Origin: an uncultured Altererythrobacter sp.
GTDB taxonomy: Bacteria > Pseudomonadota > Alphaproteobacteria > Sphingomonadales > Sphingomonadaceae
NCBI GenBank assembly: GCA_946886175.1
Contig: CAMPIA010000077.1
Span: 1 to 6,242, forward strand
Direction: 5' to 3'
Length of the DNA: 6,242 nucleotides
Shown: positions 1-4,428 of the stretch, one piece after another
How positions within the stretch are numbered: the stretch's first letter is position 1
Layout of the letters: the number at the start of each line of letters is the position of its first letter
Program-made: the position numbers and the translations under genes
The notes under the pieces: model-generated
Database searches by the model: none
Told to the model about the DNA's origin: nothing
Seen by the model: the letters and a program-made list of their open reading frames with translations, nothing else

Positions 1-119
1 CGCGGATAGTGCTGGGTCAGCTCGCGCTGCGCCACATGATGCAACACGCCGTCCGATCCGAACAGCATGGCGCGGGTCGAGGTCGTGCCGGCATCGAGGA
101 CGAGGATGAGGTCGGTCAT
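1..119 (-). CDS. glpK: Glycerol kinase-like FGGY kinase, N-terminal fragment
   Basis: This is the first 39 codons of a leftward gene that leaves the window. The translation starts MTDLILVLDAGTTSTRAMLF and continues to a QRELTQHYPR stretch. The D9-x-G11-T12-T13-S-x-R16 phosphate-binding loop is the N-terminal signature of FGGY carbohydrate kinases. The QRE-x-x-Q-x-YP segment matches the same place in glycerol kinases (E. coli GlpK has a similar QREFEQIYP). Glycerol kinase phosphorylates glycerol to sn-glycerol 3-phosphate with ATP in the cytosol. The loop has DAG where classical GlpK has DQG, so another FGGY kinase remains possible. The ATG at 119-117 is supported by an AGGA Shine-Dalgarno (130-127) with a 7-base spacer. 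The gene is divergent from the hydrolase at 303. The fragment is too short to show whether the full gene is intact. Confidence 0.75.
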   Translation of the reverse strand, partial: MTDLILVLDAGTTSTRAMLFGSDGVLHHVAQRELTQHYP

Positions 120-153
120 CGGCGCATCCTAGCCCACACGTCGCGCGAGGCCA

Positions 154-269
154 GTCCTTCGAGACGCCCTCGGACTACGTCCTCGGACTCCTCAGGATGA
201 GCGGGTACTTTTTTGCTCCGCTCATCCTGAGGAGCGCGAAGGCGAACGCCTGAGCGCGTCTCGAAGGAC
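154..269. repeat. Nested inverted repeat, cloverleaf-like intergenic element
   Basis: Outer arms GTCCTTCGAGACGC (154-167) and GCGTCTCGAAGGAC (256-269) are perfect 14-bp complements. Inside them, a perfect 17-bp inverted repeat pairs CTCCTCAGGATGAGCGG (188-204) with 218-234 around a 13-base loop that contains six T (209-214). Two small hairpins fill the shoulders: GGAC/GTCC (172-175 with 179-182) and GGCG/CGCC (241-244 with 247-250). A 9-bp direct repeat CCTCGGACT occurs at 168-176 and 181-189. The element fills most of the gap between two divergent genes. Its layout is that of a dispersed REP/MITE-like palindrome. From memory, CTCCTCAGGATGAG palindromes recur in sphingomonad intergenic regions, but only one copy is visible here. 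No protein or target-site duplication is apparent. It is unlikely to be a terminator because no gene ends here. Confidence 0.8.
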
Positions 270-302
270 CGGGAACTCGACACGCCCTCTCCCCGTCTCC
301 AT

Positions 303-1196
303 ATGCAACCCATGGCAGGCCCACCTCCCAAGCCCTGGCCGACCGGCACGGTCGAGCACCCCGAGCCGCTGGTGCGCCGCGTGCTCGCGCCCAATCCCTC
401 GCCCTATACCTACACCGGCACGCAGACATACGTGGTCGGCGCCGAAGAAAATGGGGGCGACGCGGTGGCTGTGATCGATCCGGGCCCCGCCGACCCGGCC
501 CATATCGAGGCGATCCTCGCGGCTGTCGGCGAGGCGAAGGTCGGCGCGATCATGTGCACGCACACCCACCGCGACCATTCGCCCGCAGCCGCCCCGCTTG
601 CCCAGCGCACCGGCGCGCCGATCGTCGGCTGCGCGCCGCTGGTGCTCGACGACAGCGGCCCGCGCGCCGATGCCGCGTTCGACCGCGACTATGCCCCCGA
701 CCGGGTGCTGGAGGACGGCGAAGCGATGACCGGCCCCGGCTGGACCTTGCGCGCGGTCCACACCCCCGGCCACACCTCGAACCACCTGTGCTTTGCGCTG
801 GAGGAAAGCGGCGCGCTGTTCACCGGCGATCATGTGATGGGCTGGTCGACCAGCGTGGTCGTGCCGCCCGACGGCGACATGGGCGATTACATGCTGAGCC
901 TCGACAAGCTCTACGCGCGCGAGGACCGGGTCTATTATCCGGCGCACGGCCCGGCGGTGGAGAAGCCGCGGCAACTGGTGCGCGGGATGATCGGCCACCG
1001 CCGCCAGCGCGAGAACCAGATCGTGCGCCTGCTCGGCGAGACGCCGCGCACGGCGGCCGATTTGGTCCCGAGCATGTACAAGGGGCTGGACCCGCGGCTG
1101 ACCGGCGCGGCGGAGATGAGCGTGACCGCGCACCTGCTCGATCTGGAACGCCGCGGACTGGTCGGTCGTTCGGGTGAGATATGGCGAACTTCCTGA
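303..1196 (+). CDS. MBL-fold metallo-hydrolase, LACTB2-like
   Basis: A 297-residue cytosolic protein with the full metallo-beta-lactamase-fold signature. It has THTHRDH (H87, H89, D91, H92), HTPGHT (H157 as the likely third-site His), TGDH (D176) and PAHGP (H215). Together these supply the usual ligands of a two-metal (zinc) centre. After about residue 220, a segment rich in helix-forming and charged residues (HRRQRENQIVRLL, then ELxxRGLV-like residues near 281-287) resembles the winged-helix C-terminus of the LACTB2 group. Members of that group include hydrolases and RNases, so the substrate cannot be named. No signal peptide is seen. The ATG at 303 is the first start in frame; a second ATG lies at 312, and neither has a convincing Shine-Dalgarno, so the start is uncertain. 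The end overlaps the next gene by 16 bp, which suggests coupled translation. Confidence 0.9.
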   Translation: MQPMAGPPPKPWPTGTVEHPEPLVRRVLAPNPSPYTYTGTQTYVVGAEENGGDAVAVIDPGPADPAHIEAILAAVGEAKVGAIMCTHTHRDHSPAAAPLAQRTGAPIVGCAPLVLDDSGPRADAAFDRDYAPDRVLEDGEAMTGPGWTLRAVHTPGHTSNHLCFALEESGALFTGDHVMGWSTSVVVPPDGDMGDYMLSLDKLYAREDRVYYPAHGPAVEKPRQLVRGMIGHRRQRENQIVRLLGETPRTAADLVPSMYKGLDPRLTGAAEMSVTAHLLDLERRGLVGRSGEIWRTS

Positions 1197-1876
1197 AACC
1201 CCGCCGCCACGAGGCGGACATCGAACCCGACGTTCGGCGGGAGCGGCCGCTGGCGCTCGTCCAGGGCGTGCCATGGATGATCGTGATCGTCCTGCTGGCG
1301 CTCGCCGCCTGGCTCGGCTGGCGTGCTTTCTTCTATCAGGAGGAAGGCGATCCGGTCGGCAGCGCGATGCTCGCATTCGAGAAGCAGAACTCGCTCACCG
1401 TGTTCTCCTCGCGCTTCGAGGTGGTGGCCGAGAGCGAGGATACGCGCGGCGTGCTCGGCGTGCCGGTGCTTCGCTCGCGCCAGGCGATGATCGTGCCCGC
1501 GACGGTCGAATACCGGGTCGATCTGTCGCAAGTCGGGCGCGAGCGGCTGGACTGGAACGCCGAGACGCAGCGGCTCACCGTGCGACTGCCGCAACTCCAG
1601 ACCACCCGCCCCAACCTCGACGAGGCGCAGGCGCGCGTGTTCCAGGACGGCGTGTTCATCACCCGCGACGCCTCGCGCGATCTGTCACAGAACAATTCGG
1701 AACAGGCCGAGCGCAAGGCGATCGCCTTTGCCAAGAACGCCGAAGTCCTCGCCCTCGCCCGCTCCGCCGCGAAGGACGCGGTGCGCCAGAACCTCGCGAT
1801 CCCGCTCCAGATCGCCGGGTACGACGACGCCACGGTGCGCGTCACCTTCGACGGCGAGAACGCGCCTTCTCGTTGA
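1181..1876 (+). CDS. DUF4230-type single-pass membrane protein
   Basis: A 231-residue protein. A basic N-terminal tail (residues 1-29) precedes one hydrophobic segment at about 31-50 (WMIVIVLLALAAWLGW), and the remainder is soluble, so it is probably an inner-membrane anchor with a periplasmic domain. The body, with FEKQNSLTVFSSRF (66-79), the beta-rich RQAMIVPATVEYRVDL (100-115) and a C-terminal helix ending in LAIPLQIAGY (205-214), looks like the DUF4230 family, whose function is unknown. The assignment rests on remembered family appearance. The ATG at 1181 overlaps the hydrolase 3' end, and a GGGTGAG at 1172-1178 sits only 2 bases before it, too close for an ideal Shine-Dalgarno. Translation may therefore depend on ribosomes finishing the upstream gene. 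The pairing suggests co-expression with the hydrolase, but no shared pathway is evident. Confidence 0.8.
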   Translation: MANFLKPRRHEADIEPDVRRERPLALVQGVPWMIVIVLLALAAWLGWRAFFYQEEGDPVGSAMLAFEKQNSLTVFSSRFEVVAESEDTRGVLGVPVLRSRQAMIVPATVEYRVDLSQVGRERLDWNAETQRLTVRLPQLQTTRPNLDEAQARVFQDGVFITRDASRDLSQNNSEQAERKAIAFAKNAEVLALARSAAKDAVRQNLAIPLQIAGYDDATVRVTFDGENAPSR

Positions 1877-1902
1877 CCTGACCGGGCCTCCGCCGGTATC
1901 AA
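1873..1902 (+). promoter_or_regulatory. Possible sigma70-like promoter before the membrane protein
   Basis: TTGACC (1873-1878, 5 of 6 to TTGACA) and TATCAA (1897-1902, 4 of 6 to TATAAT) are 18 bases apart. The -35 box overlaps the stop codon of the upstream gene. The implied transcript start near 1909 would leave a leader of about 27 bases to the ATG at 1936. In GC-rich DNA such a pair can arise by chance, so this is only a candidate internal promoter. Confidence 0.3.
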
Positions 1903-1935
1903 GCCTGCGGGTCGCATGGTCGGGGAGAACCGGGC

Positions 1936-2691
1936 ATGGCCAGCGTTTCCAATTCCGGCGCCGACACGATCGTTCACTCGGTGCCGCACACGCACGACTT
2001 CATCGGCGACCAGCGCTTTTTCACCCGGCTTGCGATCGCCCTCGCGCTCTTCATCGTGGTCGCTTTCGGGCAGTTCGCCATGCGCGGGTTCGTCGACTAT
2101 CGCGCGGCTCCGTTCTGGGTCCACTTGCACGGCGGTGTGATGCTCGCGTGGTTGGCGCTGTTCGTGGGCCAGAATGCGCTCGTCGAGCGCCGCGCGATCG
2201 CGATGCATCGCCGGGTCGGGCGCCTCGGCGTGGTGCTGGCCCTGGTGGTGGCGCTGACCGCCAGCTCGACCGGCTACTGGGCGGTGGCGATGGGCCGCCA
2301 GCCGCCGTTCTTCCCGCCTGCCTATTTCATCGCCCTGACCCAGGTCACGGCGGTGTTCTTTATGGCGCTGGTGTTCTGGGCGGTCAGCCTGCGCCGCAAC
2401 ACCCAGTGGCACCGGCGGCTGATGTTCGCCTCGCTGATCCTGATCCTCGAGCCCGCGCTCGGCCGCGTGCTGCCGCTGCCGTTGATGATGCCGTGGGGAG
2501 AGTGGGCGGTGCTGGTGGTCCAGCTCGGCGTGTTCCTCGTCATCCTGCGGCACGACCGCGCGGTGCTCGGCGGCATCCATCCCGCGACCTGGGCGGGCAT
2601 GGCGATAGTCACCGTGCAGCACGTGGTGATCGAGAGCCTCGCGATCGCCCCGCCCTTCGTCCGGTTCGCGAACGCGATCGCGGCAGGCTGA
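1936..2691 (+). CDS. Uncharacterised multi-pass membrane protein with conserved-looking histidines
   Basis: A 251-residue protein I cannot assign to a named function. It has six or seven hydrophobic segments, roughly at 31-49, 61-80, 96-116, 130-151, 162-178, 188-204 and 217-236. A short hydrophilic N-terminus contains H14, H18 and H20. WVHLHGG (61-67) is at the start of the second segment, MHRRVGRLG (90-98) at the start of the third and QWHRRLMFAS (157-166) at the next. His-Arg pairs at membrane borders recall the DUF2306-like families of small integral membrane proteins, some suspected of binding heme. That is a resemblance only. The ATG at 1936 has GGGGAG (1922-1927) with an 8-base spacer, a good start. 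It stands 59 bp after the DUF4230 gene and 64 bp before nadA on the same strand, so it may belong to that transcription unit. Confidence 0.8.
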   Translation: MASVSNSGADTIVHSVPHTHDFIGDQRFFTRLAIALALFIVVAFGQFAMRGFVDYRAAPFWVHLHGGVMLAWLALFVGQNALVERRAIAMHRRVGRLGVVLALVVALTASSTGYWAVAMGRQPPFFPPAYFIALTQVTAVFFMALVFWAVSLRRNTQWHRRLMFASLILILEPALGRVLPLPLMMPWGEWAVLVVQLGVFLVILRHDRAVLGGIHPATWAGMAIVTVQHVVIESLAIAPPFVRFANAIAAG

Positions 2692-2755
2692 CGGAACAGT
2701 CTCGCAAACCGGCTCATGTTCATTATATGCGCTGCGAGGCGCAACGGGACACGAC

Positions 2756-3745
2756 ATGACCGCTTTCGACACCAGACTGCCCACGGGCGACGACCTGCTC
2801 GCCGAGATCGACCGGTTGCGCAAGGAACGCAACGCGGTGATCCTGGCGCATTACTACCAGACGCCTGCCATCCAGGACCTCGCCGATTTCGTCGGCGACA
2901 GCCTCGAATTGAGCCGCAAGGCGGCCGATACGGACGCCGACGTGATCGCATTCTGCGGGGTCAAGTTCATGGCCGACACCGCCAAGATCCTCAGCCCCGA
3001 GAAGATCGTCGTGCTGCCCGACATGGACGCCGGATGCAGCCTCGAGGATTCGTGCCCGCCCGAGAAGTTCAGGGCCTTCCGCGAGGCGCACCCCGATCAC
3101 ATCGCGCTGACCTACATCAACTGCTCGACCGAGGTGAAGGCGCTCAGCGACGTGATCGTCACCAGCTCGAGCGCCGAGACGATCATCAGCCAGATCCCCA
3201 AGGACCAGCCGATCATCTTCGGCCCCGACCGGCACCTCGGCGGCTACCTCAACCGCAAGTTCAACCGCGACATGCTGTTGTGGCCCGGCGTGTGCATCGT
3301 GCACGAGGCGTTCAGCGAGACCGAACTGCTGAAGCTTAAACAGCAGTATCCGGGCGCCCCGGTCGCCGCGCACCCCGAATGCCCGCCGACGATCATCGAT
3401 CACGCCGACTATGTCGGCTCGACCAGCGGCATCCTCCAGTTCGCGGGCACCTTCGAAGGCGACACGCTGATCGTCGCGACCGAGCCGCACATTATCCACC
3501 AGATGGAAAAGGCGCTGCCGGAGAAGAATTTCATCGGCGCACCTGGCGCGGACGGCAACTGCAGTTGCAACATCTGCCCCTACATGGCGCTCAACACGAT
3601 GGAAAAGCTCTACGCCTGCCTGCGCGACCTCGAACCCCGGATCGAGATCGAGGAAGGCCTGCGCCTCAAGGCCAAGCAAAGCCTCGACCGCATGCTCGAA
3701 ATGGCCAGCGGCACGATCGGCAAGGGGGATTTGGGCCGGGTCTGA
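2756..3745 (+). CDS. nadA: Quinolinate synthase NadA
   Basis: A 329-residue cytosolic enzyme that condenses iminoaspartate (from NadB) with dihydroxyacetone phosphate to give quinolinate in de novo NAD synthesis. It needs a [4Fe-4S] cluster held by three cysteines. These are probably C94 (DAGCSLED), C180 (WPGVCIVHE) and C274 (CNICPYMALN), matching the spacing of known NadA proteins. Family substrate-site segments are present: AHYYQ (31-35), GDSLELS (47-53), YINCSTEVKA (120-129) and HPEC (206-209). Two more cysteines, C269 and C271, precede C274. In the E. coli enzyme the comparable motif is CxxCxxC; here it is CxCxxC. Length is in the normal range and the frame is intact. The ATG at 2756 is preceded by a poor Shine-Dalgarno (GGGA at 2746-2749). 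No nadB or nadC is in the window. The gene runs tail-to-tail into the antitoxin gene with 13 bp between them. Confidence 0.97.
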   Translation: MTAFDTRLPTGDDLLAEIDRLRKERNAVILAHYYQTPAIQDLADFVGDSLELSRKAADTDADVIAFCGVKFMADTAKILSPEKIVVLPDMDAGCSLEDSCPPEKFRAFREAHPDHIALTYINCSTEVKALSDVIVTSSSAETIISQIPKDQPIIFGPDRHLGGYLNRKFNRDMLLWPGVCIVHEAFSETELLKLKQQYPGAPVAAHPECPPTIIDHADYVGSTSGILQFAGTFEGDTLIVATEPHIIHQMEKALPEKNFIGAPGADGNCSCNICPYMALNTMEKLYACLRDLEPRIEIEEGLRLKAKQSLDRMLEMASGTIGKGDLGRV

Positions 3746-3768
3746 TAGGCGCGGCGGCCTACCCGGCC
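3734..3768. terminator. Bulged hairpin spanning both convergent stop codons
   Basis: GGCCGGG (3734-3740) pairs with CCCGGCC (3762-3768), and TAGGC (3746-3750) pairs with GCCTA (3757-3761) around a GCGGCG loop. Only a five-base bulge, TCTGA (3741-3745), interrupts the 12-bp stem. The bulge contains the nadA TGA, and the 3' arm contains the antitoxin stop (TAG on the minus strand at 3761-3759). The position between converging genes suggests a two-way transcript end or RNA-end stabiliser. There is no run of T after the stem on either strand, so it is not a classical intrinsic terminator. Chance pairing in GC-rich DNA is possible. Confidence 0.4.
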
Positions 3769-4043
3769 ACGGCCTTGCGGATCACATCGGGCTCCGCCTC
3801 GATCGCCTTAAGGTAGGCGCGCACCGCCAGCGGTGGCATGTGGCGCGCCATCTCGTACTGCCGAAGGCTGGTGACGGGGATGCCGTAGGCTTTGGCGAAC
3901 TGCTCCTGCGTCATGCCGAGATGATGGCGAAGAACGCGGAAACGCTGGCCCATGTTGGCCCGCTCCAACCCGGCAACGGAGACGTCGAAGTCCTCAGGGT
4001 CGTTCGGATCGGCCGTAATTGCGATCGTAGTCTCTTTGTTCAC
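3759..4043 (-). CDS. XRE-type helix-turn-helix antitoxin of the BrnT-like toxin
   Basis: A 94-residue protein read leftward from GTG at 4043. An acidic N-terminal stretch (residues 12-20, DPNDPEDFD) may be the toxin-contacting part. A helix-turn-helix domain covers about 34-68: RFRVLRHHLGMTQEQFA, then YGIPVTSLRQYEMAR. The tail LAVRAYLKAIEAEPDVIRKA closes the domain. It resembles the YiaG/COG2944-like regulators often found beside DUF497 genes. It should bind and neutralise the toxin and repress the shared promoter. The start is chosen because AGGAG (4056-4052) lies 8 bases before the GTG; the ATG at codon 31 would cut off the N-terminal stretch and lacks such support. Its 5' end overlaps the toxin gene by 50 bp, so the two are translated from one message. 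The classical BrnA antitoxin is ribbon-helix-helix, unlike this one. Confidence 0.85.
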   Translation of the reverse strand: MNKETTIAITADPNDPEDFDVSVAGLERANMGQRFRVLRHHLGMTQEQFAKAYGIPVTSLRQYEMARHMPPLAVRAYLKAIEAEPDVIRKAVAG

Positions 4044-4284
4044 TTGAATTGCTCCTGCGCACGGAGATGAGGCGAACGATGTGGTCCCGCAGGGTGTAAA
4101 TTGCGGTGTGGAGCTTGCGGTCCACCATTCCCACCGCCTTGTAGCGATTCTCACCGTCCTGCTCGCGAAACGATGGCAGGATGCGGTGGAACGGATCATC
4201 GAACACCCGCTTGCCATGCGATAGCCGCAGTCCGTGCTTGAACCGGTTGGCCTCGTCCTTGGTCGGGTCGAACTCGAACTCCAT
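3994..4284 (-). CDS. brnT: BrnT-like (DUF497) ribonuclease toxin
   Basis: A 96-residue protein with the DUF497/BrnT pattern. It opens MEFEFDPTKDEANRFKHGL (D6, K9, N13, K16, H17, G18), followed by VFDDPFHRIL (27-36), GENRYKAVGMV (44-54) and a strand ending in VRLISVRRS (70-78) with EQRDY (82-86). BrnT toxins have a RelE-like fold and cut RNA, halting translation. This is known for the family and inferred here. Length is normal and no disruption is visible. The toxin gene comes first in the module, as is usual for brnT loci, and its 3' end overlaps the antitoxin gene. No strong Shine-Dalgarno precedes the ATG at 4284 (the upstream bases are TAGAACGGT), so the toxin may be made less efficiently than the antitoxin, which has a clear AGGAG. 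Confidence 0.9.
   Translation of the reverse strand: MEFEFDPTKDEANRFKHGLRLSHGKRVFDDPFHRILPSFREQDGENRYKAVGMVDRKLHTAIYTLRDHIVRLISVRRSNSSEQRDYDRNYGRSERP
4052..4056 (-). promoter_or_regulatory. Shine-Dalgarno for the GTG-started antitoxin
   Basis: AGGAG on the minus strand lies 8 bases upstream of the GTG at 4043 and inside the toxin reading frame. It decides the antitoxin start and gives it its own ribosome entry, which would favour antitoxin over toxin synthesis from the shared message. Confidence 0.75.
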
Positions 4285-4291
4285 ACCGTTC

Positions 4292-4310
4292 TATGTGTGA
4301 ATCACATATA
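4292..4310. promoter_or_regulatory. Palindromic operator of the toxin-antitoxin module
   Basis: TATgTGTGAaTCACAtATA is a 19-bp palindrome centred on base 4301, with a perfect TGTGA-A-TCACA core (4296-4306) and one mismatched pair (4295/4307). It lies 8 bp before the toxin ATG and covers the predicted -10 box. Binding there by the helix-turn-helix antitoxin would block transcription, the usual autoregulation of such modules. The core also resembles a CRP/FNR half-site pair, but the one-base spacer is too short for a CRP site. Confidence 0.55.
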
Positions 4311-4333
4311 CGTCACAACTGCAAAAGCGTCCA
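4305..4333 (-). promoter_or_regulatory. Candidate promoter of the toxin-antitoxin module
   Basis: On the minus strand, TGGACG (4333-4328, 4 of 6 to TTGACA) and TATATG (4310-4305, 4 of 6 to TATAAT) are separated by exactly 17 bases. The implied start of transcription, near 4298, falls in the palindrome and leaves a leader of only about 14 bases to the toxin ATG. The short leader agrees with the lack of a strong toxin Shine-Dalgarno. Confidence 0.4.
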
Positions 4334-4428
4334 TCGCGGATCGATCGTCGCCCGCGACAGGCTAGACGTTGCCCTCGCGCGCGCATCTGCCTAGCAAGGC
4401 GGCGGAATTTCCCGAGGAGAGCCGCCGC

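Noticed and set aside
222..1376. Minus-strand open frame of 384 codons
   Set aside because: It is antisense to the MBL hydrolase, whose metal motifs are complete, and its Arg/Ala/His-rich sequence is typical of a shadow frame.
1881..1897. ACCGG/CCGGT hairpin after the DUF4230 gene
   Set aside because: There are only five pairs, a seven-base loop and no T-run. It is not convincing as a terminator.
2701..2729. Promoter-like TATATG (2724-2729) before nadA
   Set aside because: The -10 box matches 4 of 6, but the best-spaced -35 (CTCGCA, 2701-2706) matches only 3 of 6, which is too weak to list.
1336..2832. Long open frame on the minus strand, 498 codons
   Set aside because: It runs antisense to three genes on the plus strand with recognisable features, is rich in Arg, His and Ser, and has no family motif. 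Long antisense frames are normal in GC-rich DNA.
2723..3679. Minus-strand open frame of 318 codons opposite nadA
   Set aside because: It mirrors the nadA codons, with no independent motif or ribosome site.
3759..4217. Antitoxin frame extended upstream to an ATG at 4217
   Set aside because: The extra 58 codons lie inside the toxin gene in another frame and look non-coding, while the GTG at 4043 has a well-placed AGGAG.
4369..4397. Promoter-like TTGCCC and TAGCAA with a 17-base spacer before the peptidase gene
   Set aside because: The matches are 4 of 6 and 3 of 6, at chance level for a gap of this size.
4398..4426. GGCGGC/GCCGCC hairpin with the peptidase ribosome site in its loop
   Set aside because: Six pairs with a 17-base loop is weak in this base composition, and the Shine-Dalgarno stays exposed, so no regulatory claim is made.
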